64,000 nucleotides of DNA from contig NZ_BDCI01000030.1 in NCBI RefSeq assembly GCF_001613425.1, positions 54,161-118,160 of the forward strand, given 5' to 3'. Below the pieces are notes generated by a model that did no database searches, was not told where the DNA came from, and worked only from the letters and a program-made list of their open reading frames with translations. Each line of letters opens with the position of its first letter. Positions within the stretch are counted from its first letter, which is position 1. Source of the stretch: Nocardia vulneris (GTDB taxonomy: Bacteria > Actinomycetota > Actinomycetes > Mycobacteriales > Mycobacteriaceae). Shown here in pieces: positions 32,779 to 41,715 of this stretch. The position numbers were made by a program, and so were the translations under genes.

Positions 32779-33031
32779 AGTGGTCACTCCCCGGAGCTTA
32801 GCGCCCTCGCCGACCGCCCTGCTCGAGCCGCGGTCGGGTCCTGTGCGCCGACCGCCGACAGCAGCACACGATCCGGACCACAGGCCCGAGCGCTCCCCGC
32901 GGTGCGATACGAGTGGACTGCGGTGCACGTCGCAGCAGCTGTACGCCGACCGTAGGTCGCCTCAATCGTGCGCTTGCCACTGCAGTCGTAACCGTCTTGG
33001 AGGACGGTAACCGAGGCCGCGGCTGGGCCGA

Positions 33032-33946
33032 TCAGGTGAGGTCGCCGGCGGCTCCGGTCTGTTCGGTTGCAGTGAGGAGGAGGGCGAGGGTCAGGACCGC
33101 GGCGCCGGCGAGGGCGCTGGGAGTGAGACGTTCGCCGAGGAGGAGGGCGGCGAGGACAGCGCCCGTGAGCGGTTCGAGCAGGGCTAGGACGGCGGCGGTG
33201 CCGGAACCTGCGGCGGGGAGGCCGCGGAAATAGAGGGTGTAGGCGATCGCGGTCGGGACCAGGCCGAGGGTGAGGACCAGGGCGAGACCCGCGACGGACG
33301 GGTGGAAGGTGAGGCCGGTCGTCACCGCCACCGGCGCGAGAAGCAGTGCGCCCGCGGTGAAGCCGAGACCCGTCGTCGTCATCGCGTCGAGGCCCGGGAC
33401 GGGGCGCGTGTTGATCACGGTCACCGTCGAGAACGCGGTCGCGGCCGCGACGGCGAGGGTCGCACCGGCGAGCAGACCGGTGGCATCGACGTCATCGGAC
33501 GGCACGCCGATCAGCAGCGCCAAACCCGTCAGTGCGAGGCAGATCGTGCCCGCGCGACGGCGATCCAAGCGGCGGCGGCCGGTGAGCTGTTCGAGCAGCG
33601 CGACCACCACCGGCGATGTGCCGATGGTGAGCAACGTCGCGACACTCACCGACGACGCGGCGACCGCACCGAAATAGCACGCCTGGAAGGCTGCGGCCAG
33701 CACGGCGACCGCACCGATCCGGCGCCACGCCTGCGGATTTCGCGGCCAAGGACGCCGGGTCGCCGCCAGTAGCGCGACGAGCAGCAGACCGCCGACGGCG
33801 AGCCGGCAGGTGGCGACCGCGACCGGGGACAGACCGGTGGCCCGCCCGAGCAGCGTGCCGAGCAGACCGCCGGTGCCCCAGAGCATTCCGGCGCCGACGA
33901 GATAGACCAGCCCCGAACGGCCGGCCGTGGACAGAGTTGTGGACAT
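33032..33946 (-). CDS. EamA-type (DMT superfamily) transporter
   Basis: 304 residues from the ATG at 33946 (MSTTLSTAGRSG) with AGGAG 11 nt upstream. Ten hydrophobic spans fall into two EamA repeats, the first containing GAGMLWGTGGLLGTLLG and SPVVVALLEQLTGRR, the second PTAIAYTLYFRGL and LLEPLTGAVLAALLLGE. Such proteins export small metabolites or amino acids. The substrate is unknown. The predicted gene lies alone between the upstream MFS gene and a long non-coding stretch. Confidence 0.87.
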   Translation of the reverse strand: MSTTLSTAGRSGLVYLVGAGMLWGTGGLLGTLLGRATGLSPVAVATCRLAVGGLLLVALLAATRRPWPRNPQAWRRIGAVAVLAAAFQACYFGAVAASSVSVATLLTIGTSPVVVALLEQLTGRRRLDRRRAGTICLALTGLALLIGVPSDDVDATGLLAGATLAVAAATAFSTVTVINTRPVPGLDAMTTTGLGFTAGALLLAPVAVTTGLTFHPSVAGLALVLTLGLVPTAIAYTLYFRGLPAAGSGTAAVLALLEPLTGAVLAALLLGERLTPSALAGAAVLTLALLLTATEQTGAAGDLT

Positions 33947-35071
33947 GAAAGTTTGCGCTCCTGCGACAGAAGGATTGGTGGTCGCTGAAGCGAGGTGCAC
34001 AACGAATACCGCAGCGCTACACGCACCCTGAGGAAGCTCCGCCCGCGAGCCACGCCCACGCACCGGTGGCAACCGCAGCGGGCCGGTCCGCCCAGCCCTA
34101 CCGAACGGAACCCACTACGCCGTCAACGCCGCCTGAGCCCATATCCGCAACGGTCCGCACCGACACAGTCCAAGCCGCACCGCAACCCGCCGCCACTCGC
34201 ATCTCGAACCAGATGCAAGGCACGAGCTGCCGAGGCCGAACGAAGTCACGCCTGCCCTGCACAGCCGAACCGATATCGGAACAACAACGAGCACAGCAGA
34301 ACTCAGTCCCCTGTCGACCGCCCGGACGCAACAAACACCGCCACGTGCAGCACGAGCACTGCCGAACGGCGCTCTCGCCAGTCACGCATGGGACGGGCGA
34401 ACGCGGGGGTACGCAGAACAGACGCAGCCGGACGAAGTCCGCCCTTAGACGCGCATGGCCGGAGCGAATGCGGAGGTACGCAGAGCAGACGCAGCCGGAC
34501 GTAGTCCGTCGTTAGACGCGCATGGCCGGAGCGGATGCGGAGGTACGCAGAGCAGACGCAGCCGGACGAAGTCCGTCGTTAGACGCGCATGGCCGGAGCG
34601 AATGCGGAGGTACGCAGAACAGACGCAGCCGGACGAAGTCCGTCCTTTGACGCGCATGGCCGGAGCGAATGCGGAGGTACGCCTACACCTCGCTAGGAGG
34701 CGGGCGGCGGGGATATCGGGAAGCATCGATGCACGAGGCCGATCCTAACGCCCACCACCGCGCGGCGTCGCCCCGGTATTTCCGACGGCACCTGCCACTG
34801 CCTGCGCACGCCGAATCAGCACGCGGGCCCAGCGAGCAGCACGGTCGAAGCCGAGCGTTCCGCACCGGTGAGGGCGCGGCGCAAGTGCGAACTCCATCCA
34901 GCCCATCGCGGGGCTCTAAGGTCTGGCCCGGCAGCGACCAGCGCAACCCGCGCTGGAGAGCACCGGCGTCGCAGCGGCTACGCGGGAACCCGCACTGCAC
35001 TGCAACAGCAATGGCAAGCCCATATTTCCCGCACCTGCGCTGACTCACACGCGCACCGAAGCGCATCTCCT
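33947..35071. other. 1.1-kb stretch without a supported gene
   Basis: Open frames exist on both strands but are rich in Arg, Pro and Thr and none shows domains or a ribosome-binding site. The middle (34411-34678) is a 67-bp tandem array. The outer parts are unique sequence without recognised hairpins or operators. Remnants of decayed genes are possible. Confidence 0.6.
34411..34678. repeat. 67-bp tandem repeat, 4 copies
   Basis: Units begin at 34411, 34478, 34545 and 34612 with ACGCAGA and differ at only a few positions. A degenerate part-unit precedes them. Each unit contains CGGACGAAGTCCG (or with one change), a 5-bp inverted repeat around a 3-nt loop. The length is not a multiple of three, so the array is non-coding. 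Confidence 0.92.
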
Positions 35072-35599
35072 TCACGACTCGAGCCCCTGGAGGTCTGGGT
35101 CGGCGGCGATGCGGGCGGCGGTTTGGGGGTCGGGTGGGTAGGGGGTGGCTCGGGTGATCCATTCGCGGCGGAGTTCGGGGAGGGTGACCTGGAGTTGGTC
35201 GCGGGCCCAGGTGCGGCGGCCGGTCCAGTCCATTCGGTCGGGTCCGTCGGTGAAGCCCATGGTGTGGGCGAGGTAGTCGTTCCAGGCGCCGTATGAGGTG
35301 ACGAGCGTGAACCGTTCGGGCACAGCCAGTTTCAGCAGCCAGCGGCCGTGTGCCCATTCATGGTCGCCGAGCAGGAGATTCGCGGTGGTCCGCACCGTGG
35401 CAGCGCGCCACGCCCGGCCGGGCCAGCACCACACCGGCGGGGCCGCGGCGCAATCCATTCCGCGCCTTGTCATCTCGGCCGTCATCGCCCGGAACGCGGT
35501 GTGCCAGTTCGGCGTGACGAGGTCCCAGCGCGCCCGATACCCGCCGTTCGCGCGCACGGCCGCAACAACTTCGGGCGCCTGCAGCGTCCACAGTCGCAT
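35072..35599 (-). CDS. DUF3841 family protein
   Basis: 175 residues from the ATG at 35599. The start MRLWTLQAPEVVAAV is the DUF3841 signature, and the family is otherwise uncharacterised and cytoplasmic. Trp is very frequent (WCWPGRAW, GAWNDYL). It begins 4 nt after the TetR gene stop and is probably co-transcribed with it. The longer open frame upstream is antisense noise inside the TetR gene. Confidence 0.75.
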   Translation of the reverse strand: MRLWTLQAPEVVAAVRANGGYRARWDLVTPNWHTAFRAMTAEMTRRGMDCAAAPPVWCWPGRAWRAATVRTTANLLLGDHEWAHGRWLLKLAVPERFTLVTSYGAWNDYLAHTMGFTDGPDRMDWTGRRTWARDQLQVTLPELRREWITRATPYPPDPQTAARIAADPDLQGLES

Positions 35600-35603
35600 G
35601 GCC

Positions 35604-36242
35604 CTAGGACTCGCCGGGTTCGACCGACTCGGCGTACATATGCAGCATGTCCTCCAGCAGCGCGAGGACCGCGTCGTCGACCTCGGGTTTCGGATACACC
35701 CCCCGGACCACGGCCTGACCCGAGAACACATGCAGCGCAAGGTAGAACAGCGGCTCACGCACTCGTTTCGGATAGCGGCGCAGCACGCCGGTGTGCTCGA
35801 CCGCGGCCACGATTTCGTCGTAGTAGGTCTCCACGGTCGGTGCGATCCGCGTCCGCAGTTCGGCGTCCGAGCGCGCCGCGAGGTAGATCTCCCGCAGCGC
35901 GTGGGTGATCTCCGACGATTGCGCGGCCCGCAGGAACCGCAGCGCGGTGGTGAGCGGATTCGTTTGGTCCTCGAGGTGTTCCATCATCACCAGAAACGCG
36001 ACCCGCTGCCGGGTGACGATCTCTTCGGCGGTCCGCACGATCAGATCCAGCCTGCCGTCGAACTGACGGAACATCGCGCCGACGGAAAGCCCTGCGCGCC
36101 CGCAGATCTCCTGCACGGTGGTGCGCTGGTAGCCGACTTCGCTGATCGCGGCGATGGTCGCGTCGACGAGCTTGGCGACGGTCGCGGCCCGGCGTTCCTG
36201 CTGGGTCCTGCGCGGACGCGAGATTTCGGCGCTACCGGTCAT
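35604..36242 (-). CDS. TetR family transcriptional regulator
   Basis: 212 residues. The N-terminal helix-turn-helix is clear (TIAAISEVGYQRTTVQEICGR, AGLSVGAMFRQFDGRLDLI). The C-terminal helical domain would bind the inducer. It is divergent from a secreted lipase gene across 170 nt containing a perfect 12-nt palindrome, and heads a two-gene transcript with the DUF3841 gene. Control of the lipase is likely but inferred. Confidence 0.9.
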   Translation of the reverse strand: MTGSAEISRPRRTQQERRAATVAKLVDATIAAISEVGYQRTTVQEICGRAGLSVGAMFRQFDGRLDLIVRTAEEIVTRQRVAFLVMMEHLEDQTNPLTTALRFLRAAQSSEITHALREIYLAARSDAELRTRIAPTVETYYDEIVAAVEHTGVLRRYPKRVREPLFYLALHVFSGQAVVRGVYPKPEVDDAVLALLEDMLHMYAESVEPGES

Positions 36243-36381
36243 GACTGTCCATCCTGCCCGGCGTCCAGAACGCTACCGATCGGCGGGTCGGCGTGACCGT
36301 TGACACATCGCCGCACCGCCCTCTACAGTCGACGCGCCAGTTAGGAAACGATTGCTCTCTTTATGCCCGAGAGCCGTGTCT

Positions 36382-36393
36382 CGCAACGTTGCG
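36382..36393. promoter_or_regulatory. 12-nt palindrome upstream of the lipase gene
   Basis: CGCAACGTTGCG is perfectly symmetric and lies 19 nt before the lipase ATG, in the TetR/lipase divergent region. A TetR operator is plausible; only symmetry and place support it. Confidence 0.4.
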
Positions 36394-36412
36394 TTGAGGT
36401 CTAGGAGTTCGA

Positions 36413-37834
36413 ATGAAGATGGGCACCGTCGGGCGCACCAAGAAAGTGGTCGCTCACACCTGCCTTGCTCTGACCGCGGGGCTGACCCTCGCGGTGTGCC
36501 CGGCGCTGGGCGCCGCGGCGCTCGCGGATCCGGTGCCGGTCGCACCCCCGCTCCCCTTTCCCCTTCCCCCGGCCCCGCCGTACTTGGATCCGGGCTTCTA
36601 CAACCCGGATCCGGCCAGGGTGGCCGCGGCCCAGCCCGGTGAGATCCTCGGCGCCCGGCAGGTGAACCTCGCCAATTTCTTCCTGATCCCGCTGAATGTG
36701 CGGGCGTGGCAGCTGTCGTACCGCAGCACCAACACCCGTGGTGAGGCGATTCCCGCGGTCGCCACCGTGATCGTGCCGCATCGCCCGTCGCCGACACCCG
36801 ACCGCAGCCTGGTCTCGTTCCAATTCGCCGAGGACTCCCTGTCGGTGAACTGCGCGCCCTCTTACGTGCTGCAGATGGGCTCGCTGCCCAACCCGACCAA
36901 TACCGTGATCGGGTTGGAATTCATCGAGGTCCAGGCCATGCTGCAACTCGGGCACGCCGTGGTGGTGCCCGATCACCAGGGCCCGAACGCGGCGTACGCG
37001 ACCGGCCCGCTCGGCGCGCGGATCACCCTGGACGCGATCCGCGCCGCGCAGAACTTCGAGCCCGCAGGGCTGCCCGGCACGGCGACCCGCACGGCACTGT
37101 GGGGCTACTCCGGCGGCGCGATCCCGACCGCGCACGCGGCCGAACTGCAACGCGAGTACGCGCCGGAGCTGAGCCTGGTGGGCACCGCGGCCGGCGGGGT
37201 GATGGCCGATATCCGCACGGCCATCGATTACAACAACGGCACCTCCACCTTCGGCGGCGCGGTCCTCGGCGGATTGTTCGGTGTAGCAAGGGAGTATCCC
37301 GAGCTCAGCCAGTTCATCGACAAGTACATGAACCCACTCGGCAAAGCCGTGCGCGTGGTGCACGAAGGACAGTGCGTCGCACTGCAATTCGCGGGCTTCC
37401 CGTTCGTGAACATCAAGGGTTTGTTCGACTATCCCGGCGGCGATCCGTTGAGCGCACCCGAATTACAGCCCATGCTCGAAGAGATCAGCCTCGGCCGCCG
37501 TGGCACACCCGCGTCGCCGATGTACTTCTATCAGGCGCCGCTCGACGAAGTCATGCCGGTGAACGCGCTCAACAAGGTCTACGACACCTACTGCAAGGAC
37601 CCGGACGCCAAGGTCGCCTACACCCGCGAGATCATCAGCGAGCACGGGATCGCGGCGGCCTCGGGCGCGGGTTCGGCCGTGATGTGGTTGCACGATCGGC
37701 TCAACGGCGTCCCGGCGCAGCAGGGTTGCACCAACCGGGACGTGCCGTTGCAGATCCTCGATCCGGGCGCGGCGGCCATGGTGGTCAACGCCCTCGGCCA
37801 GACCCTCGCCTCCGCGCTCGGCATGCCGGTCTGA
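36413..37834 (+). CDS. secreted triacylglycerol lipase (LIP family)
   Basis: 473 residues from an ATG with AGGAG upstream. A Sec signal peptide (about 1-38, ending AAALADP) is followed by a Pro-rich stretch and the LIP-family hydrolase domain, known from secreted lipases of Nocardia, Mycobacterium and Candida. The nucleophile is Ser233 in WGYSGGAIP. QAPLDEVMP holds the likely Asp and ISEHGIAAAS the likely His. It should hydrolyse extracellular acylglycerols. Divergence from a TetR gene suggests inducible expression. Confidence 0.88.
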   Translation: MKMGTVGRTKKVVAHTCLALTAGLTLAVCPALGAAALADPVPVAPPLPFPLPPAPPYLDPGFYNPDPARVAAAQPGEILGARQVNLANFFLIPLNVRAWQLSYRSTNTRGEAIPAVATVIVPHRPSPTPDRSLVSFQFAEDSLSVNCAPSYVLQMGSLPNPTNTVIGLEFIEVQAMLQLGHAVVVPDHQGPNAAYATGPLGARITLDAIRAAQNFEPAGLPGTATRTALWGYSGGAIPTAHAAELQREYAPELSLVGTAAGGVMADIRTAIDYNNGTSTFGGAVLGGLFGVAREYPELSQFIDKYMNPLGKAVRVVHEGQCVALQFAGFPFVNIKGLFDYPGGDPLSAPELQPMLEEISLGRRGTPASPMYFYQAPLDEVMPVNALNKVYDTYCKDPDAKVAYTREIISEHGIAAASGAGSAVMWLHDRLNGVPAQQGCTNRDVPLQILDPGAAAMVVNALGQTLASALGMPV

Positions 37835-37869
37835 CCGGCCGAAACCCGGGCCGAACCGCACGACATCGG

Positions 37870-37875
37870 TAGCAT
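37870..37875 (+). promoter_or_regulatory. -10 box for the META lipoprotein gene
   Basis: TAGCAT ends 7 nt before the ATG at 37883, the spacing expected for a leaderless transcript. There is no Shine-Dalgarno sequence. Confidence 0.45.
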
Positions 37876-37882
37876 CGCCGTC

Positions 37883-38671
37883 ATGGCGGCTAATCTCGTG
37901 CGGTTCGGCCCGATCGTCCTGCTCGCAGTTCTCGCGATCAACGCCTGCTCGAGCGGGGATTCGAACTCTCCCGCGAACCCGCCGGATCAAACGCTGATGG
38001 GCCGCACCTTCGTCTCCACCGGGGTCGAGGGCGCACCGATACCCGGCGGCGGCCCACTCCAGCTGACCTTCAAGGACAATCGCGTCTCCGCGGACGCGGG
38101 CTGCAACACCCATTCGGGCGCGGTGGCATTGGCGGAGCAGAAGCTGATCGTGTCCAGCCTCGCGAGCACCCTGATGGCCTGCGGCGGCGACCGGCAGGGT
38201 GCCGACGAGTGGCTCAGCGGCCTGCTCAACTCCCAGCCCGCCTGGCAGCTCGACGGCCCGAAACTGACGTTGAAGAGCGACAACCTGACCGTCACCATGC
38301 TCGACAAGAAGGTCGCCGAACCCGACAAACCCTTGCGCGGCACCACCTGGATCGTCACGGCGCTGCTCACTCCGGAGGCCCAGATCCGTTCGCAGGCCAT
38401 CGATGACGTGAAACCGACCCTCACCATCGCCACCGACGGCAAGGTCTCCGGCACCGCGGGCTGCAACACGATGAACGGCAGCGCCACGGGCACCGACCCC
38501 GAACTCACCTTCCGGATCGCCACCACCAGGATGGCCTGCGCGCCCGAGGTGATGGAGGTCGAGCAAGCCGTCCTGAAAGCCTTGGACGGCAAGGCGACCG
38601 CGACCGTCGACGCGAACGCCCTCACCATCAAGAACGAGAACGGCAACGGTCTGGTCCTACACGCGGAATGA
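37883..38671 (+). CDS. lipoprotein with two META domains
   Basis: 262 residues. A hydrophobic signal ends in INAC with lipid-accepting Cys22, so the mature protein should be anchored outside the membrane. Two META repeats follow (about 37-135 and 148-258), each with the hallmark of Gly-Cys-Asn: DAGCNTHSG and GTAGCNTMNG, plus a second Cys in TLMACGG and TRMACAP. META proteins are linked to stress and antibiotic tolerance in other bacteria; the role here is unknown. Confidence 0.88.
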   Translation: MAANLVRFGPIVLLAVLAINACSSGDSNSPANPPDQTLMGRTFVSTGVEGAPIPGGGPLQLTFKDNRVSADAGCNTHSGAVALAEQKLIVSSLASTLMACGGDRQGADEWLSGLLNSQPAWQLDGPKLTLKSDNLTVTMLDKKVAEPDKPLRGTTWIVTALLTPEAQIRSQAIDDVKPTLTIATDGKVSGTAGCNTMNGSATGTDPELTFRIATTRMACAPEVMEVEQAVLKALDGKATATVDANALTIKNENGNGLVLHAE

Positions 38672-38713
38672 GCCCCCGGAATTCGGGCCGCCCCCTGCCT
38701 GGCCGGACGCCGG

Positions 38714-38719
38714 TACCAT
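38714..38719 (+). promoter_or_regulatory. -10 box for the 307-aa GNAT-like gene
   Basis: TACCAT ends 7 nt before the ATG at 38727, another leaderless-type arrangement. Confidence 0.45.
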
Positions 38720-38726
38720 CAGCTAC

Positions 38727-39650
38727 ATGTCAGCAATCCAGACCGAGGTCGGCGAGATCGAACTCCACACCACCATCGATGACCGTCTGGTGGCGGAGTT
38801 ACCCGCCGGTCAACCGTCGGTAGCCGGTGCCTCGGACACCGAAAGCGAGCTCCGAGAGCTACGCGAGCAACTGATCGGCCCGCATACCCGCGGGGTGCTG
38901 ACGGTGCGCAGGCAAGGCGCGGTGGTGGGCTGGACGTTGCTGGTGGACCCGGAGGATCCGGAACGGTATCTGCTCGCCGTCCCGGTGGTCGACGAGGGTG
39001 ACACCGACACCTACCGCGCCATGCTGAGCGCGGCCGTCGACGCGGCCCGCTCCTCGAAACACACTGCGGTGCAATGGATCGTCCAGGATCGCGACGGTGT
39101 CGCGGTCGCGACGGACCTCGGCCTGCGCCCGCATCGGGAACTCGACTGCGAGTGGCGCGCCGAAGGCGGCGACTGGCCCGAGACCCCGGCGGCGTACGTC
39201 GAGGAACTTCCGGCCCCGCCGACCGGGGAAACGCTCGCCCGATACGCCCGCCTGTACACCGACGCGGGCCTGAGCCGCTGCGACGACACCGGCTGCACCG
39301 ATCGCTGGACCGCCGAAACCGTGGGCGAACTGCTCGCCGATCGGGACGAATACCTGGAGACCACGTTCACCCTCGGCTACCTCGACGTGGACGGCACACT
39401 ACGCGCCGAATCCTCGGCCGGTGTCCGCGGCGACACCGCGGTGCTGAACATCGTGCACGCGGAGGCCCTCGTGCCGGAATTGAGCGCGCTGCTGGCGAGC
39501 ACCCTGCACCGCCTGCGCCGCGATCACCCCGAGGTCACGACCGCCGATCTGTCCGCCGACCCGGCCGATCAGGCGCTGCGCACCGCCCTCACCGGCACGG
39601 GATTCACCTTGCGCGGCAGCATCTCCGAGTACCGCATCCCCGTGGACTGA
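38727..39650 (+). CDS. GNAT-fold-like protein of unknown function
   Basis: 307 residues, apparently two weak GNAT-like halves. The first contains TRGVLTVRRQGAVVGWTLLV and a later GLRPHRELDCEW. The second contains LGYLDVDGTLRAESSAGV and ends with GFTLRGSISEYRIPVD, like the last strands of an acetyltransferase. The canonical acetyl-CoA loop (R/QxxGxG/A) is not evident in either half, so activity is uncertain. It is leaderless by its -10 spacing and ends at a strong bidirectional terminator. Confidence 0.6.
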   Translation: MSAIQTEVGEIELHTTIDDRLVAELPAGQPSVAGASDTESELRELREQLIGPHTRGVLTVRRQGAVVGWTLLVDPEDPERYLLAVPVVDEGDTDTYRAMLSAAVDAARSSKHTAVQWIVQDRDGVAVATDLGLRPHRELDCEWRAEGGDWPETPAAYVEELPAPPTGETLARYARLYTDAGLSRCDDTGCTDRWTAETVGELLADRDEYLETTFTLGYLDVDGTLRAESSAGVRGDTAVLNIVHAEALVPELSALLASTLHRLRRDHPEVTTADLSADPADQALRTALTGTGFTLRGSISEYRIPVD

Positions 39651-39658
39651 CACCCGAA

Positions 39659-39690
39659 AAGGGCCGAGCACCTGCTGATGCTCGGCCCTT
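39659..39690. terminator. bidirectional terminator between the GNAT-like gene and tpiA
   Basis: AAGGGCCGAGCA (39659-39670) pairs perfectly with TGCTCGGCCCTT (39679-39690) around an 8-nt loop, with extra A residues on the left. It lies between two convergent genes. Confidence 0.88.
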
Positions 39691-39707
39691 GCACGGTTCG
39701 AAAACCC

Positions 39708-40493
39708 TTACGGCAGTGGGCCGCCCGCGGCGATCGCGGACAGGGTGGCGAACTCGTCACCCTTCAGCGAGGCGCCGCCGACCAGCGCACCGTCGATATC
39801 GGTCTGCTTGATCAGCTCGCCGATGTTCTTGGCGTTGACCGAACCGCCGTAGAGCACGCGCAGGTCCGCGGCCACCTCCGCGGAGGCGAGCTCGACCAGC
39901 TCGCCACGGATGGCCCCGCACACTTCCTGCGCGTCGGCCGGGGTGGCGACCTTGCCGGTGCCGATCGCCCAGACCGGCTCGTAGGCGATGACGATCTTCG
40001 AGATCTCCTCCGCCGTCAGGCCCTTCAGCGAACCCCGCAGCTGCTCGAGGTTGTACTCGACGTGCGTCTTCGCCTCGCGCACATCCAGACCCTCACCGAT
40101 GCAGACGATCGGGGTGAGTCCGTGCTTGAGCGCCTGCTTGGCCTTGGCGAGCACGGTGGCGTCGTCCTCGCCGTGGTACTGCCGCCGCTCCGAATGCCCG
40201 ACCACCACATAGGTGCAACCCAGCTTCGCCAGCATGGCGCCGCTGATCTCACCGGTGTAAGCGCCGGCATCGTGCTGCGAAAGATCCTGCGCCCCATAGG
40301 TGAGCAGGAGCTTGTCGCCCTCCACCAGGGTCTGCACACTGCGCAGATCGGTGAACGGCGGCACGACGGTGACGTCGACCTTGGCGAAGTACTTCTCCGG
40401 CAGGGCGAACGCGATCTTCTGCACCAGAGCGATGGCCTCGAGGTGATTGAGGTTCATCTTCCAGTTGCCCGCGATGAGCGGCTTGCGTGCCAT
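39708..40493 (-). CDS. tpiA: triosephosphate isomerase
   Basis: 261 residues. The N-terminal ARKPLIAGNWKMN holds the substrate-binding Asn and Lys, VVGHSERRQYHGE has the electrophilic His, and IAYEPVWAIGTGKVAT carries the catalytic Glu and the closing loop. It interconverts dihydroxyacetone phosphate and glyceraldehyde 3-phosphate. It is the last gene of gap-pgk-tpiA, 3 nt after pgk. Confidence 0.97.
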   Translation of the reverse strand: MARKPLIAGNWKMNLNHLEAIALVQKIAFALPEKYFAKVDVTVVPPFTDLRSVQTLVEGDKLLLTYGAQDLSQHDAGAYTGEISGAMLAKLGCTYVVVGHSERRQYHGEDDATVLAKAKQALKHGLTPIVCIGEGLDVREAKTHVEYNLEQLRGSLKGLTAEEISKIVIAYEPVWAIGTGKVATPADAQEVCGAIRGELVELASAEVAADLRVLYGGSVNAKNIGELIKQTDIDGALVGGASLKGDEFATLSAIAAGGPLP

Positions 40494-40496
40494 TGC

Positions 40497-41711
40497 TCAG
40501 CCCTCCAGCACTGCGATGCCCGGAAGTTCTTTGCCCTCCAGGTATTCCAGCGACGCGCCGCCGCCGGTCGAGATGTGCGAGAAGCCGTCCTCGGGCAGGC
40601 CGAGCGCGCGCACGGCCGCGGCCGAATCACCGCCGCCCACCACGGTGAACGCGCCCTTGCCGGTCGCCGTCACGATCGCCTCGGCCACCCCACGGGTGCC
40701 CGCCGCGAAGTTCTCGAACTCGAACACGCCCATCGGGCCGTTCCAGAACACCGTCTTCGCCTCGGTGAGCAGCGCCGCGAACCGATCGGTCGACTCGGGA
40801 CCGATGTCCAGACCCATCCAGCCGTCCGGAATCTCGTGCGCCGGAACGACCTTCGAGTCGGCATCGGCCGCGAACCGCTCCGCCGCGACGATATCGCGCG
40901 GCAGGTGGATCACGTCGGCGTACCGTTCCAGCAGGCCCTTGCAGGTGTCGATCATCTCCTCCTGCAACAGCGAGGAACCCACCGAAAGACCCTGGGCGGC
41001 AAGGAAGGTGAAGCACATGCCGCCACCGATGACGAGCGTGTCGACCTTCGGCGCGAGCGCCTCGATCACCGCGAGCTTGTCGGAGACCTTCGAACCGCCG
41101 AGCACCACCGCGTACGGCCGCTCGGTGTCCGCGGTCAGCTTCGCGAGCACGTCCACCTCGGCGGCGACCAGCTTGCCCGCGTAATGCGGCAGCAGCTTCG
41201 CCACGTCGTAGACCGACGCCTGCTTGCGGTGCACCACGCCGAAGCCGTCGGAGACGAACGCGCCGTCGTCGCCGACCAGCTCGACCAGCGCGGCGGCCAG
41301 CTTGGCCCGGTCCGCGTCGTCCTTGCTGGTCTCGCGCGGATCGAAGCGGATGTTCTCCAGCAGCAGCACGTCGCCGTCGGTCAGCCCCTCGGAGCGCGCG
41401 AGCGCGTCCTGGCCGACCACGTCACCGGCGAGCTGGACGTTACGACCCAGCTCCTCGGCGAGCTTCGCGGCCACGGGGGCCAGCGAGAGCTTGGCGTCCG
41501 GTGCGCCCTTCGGCCGGCCGAGATGCGCGGTGAGTACCACCTTCGCACCGGCCTCGACCAGTGCCTTGATGGTGGGCACGGACGCGAGGATGCGACCGGG
41601 ATCGGTGATCTGGCCGTTGTCGTCGAGGGGGACGTTCAGGTCGGAGCGCACCAGCACGCCCCGACCTTCGACACCCTCGCTCAGCAGATCGTCGAGAGTT
41701 TTGACTGCCAT
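40497..41711 (-). CDS. pgk: phosphoglycerate kinase
   Basis: 404 residues. RSDLNVPLDDNG near the start, HLGRPKGAPD, and the nucleotide-side GGGDSAAAVRALG and ISTGGGASLEYLEG motifs are all present. It makes ATP from 1,3-bisphosphoglycerate. It sits 4 nt after gap and 3 nt before tpiA. Confidence 0.97.
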   Translation of the reverse strand: MAVKTLDDLLSEGVEGRGVLVRSDLNVPLDDNGQITDPGRILASVPTIKALVEAGAKVVLTAHLGRPKGAPDAKLSLAPVAAKLAEELGRNVQLAGDVVGQDALARSEGLTDGDVLLLENIRFDPRETSKDDADRAKLAAALVELVGDDGAFVSDGFGVVHRKQASVYDVAKLLPHYAGKLVAAEVDVLAKLTADTERPYAVVLGGSKVSDKLAVIEALAPKVDTLVIGGGMCFTFLAAQGLSVGSSLLQEEMIDTCKGLLERYADVIHLPRDIVAAERFAADADSKVVPAHEIPDGWMGLDIGPESTDRFAALLTEAKTVFWNGPMGVFEFENFAAGTRGVAEAIVTATGKGAFTVVGGGDSAAAVRALGLPEDGFSHISTGGGASLEYLEGKELPGIAVLEG

Positions 41712-41715
41712 GGCC

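Noticed and set aside
32991..33008. Short hairpin ACCGTC-N6-GACGGT after the DMT gene
   Set aside because: A 6-bp stem is common by chance at this GC content and it has no tail; not strong enough to call a terminator.
33995..34515. Two overlapping open frames of about 150-170 aa after the DMT gene
   Set aside because: They are rich in Arg, Thr and Pro, run into the 67-bp array out of register and have no ribosome-binding site.
34411..34678. Regular direct repeats resembling a CRISPR array
   Set aside because: The 67-bp units are contiguous with no unique spacers, the unit is too long for a CRISPR repeat, and no cas gene is in the window.
37955..37990. tRNA T-arm-like GGATTCGAACTC
   Set aside because: It lies inside the META lipoprotein gene at the lipobox; no acceptor or anticodon arms can be drawn around it.
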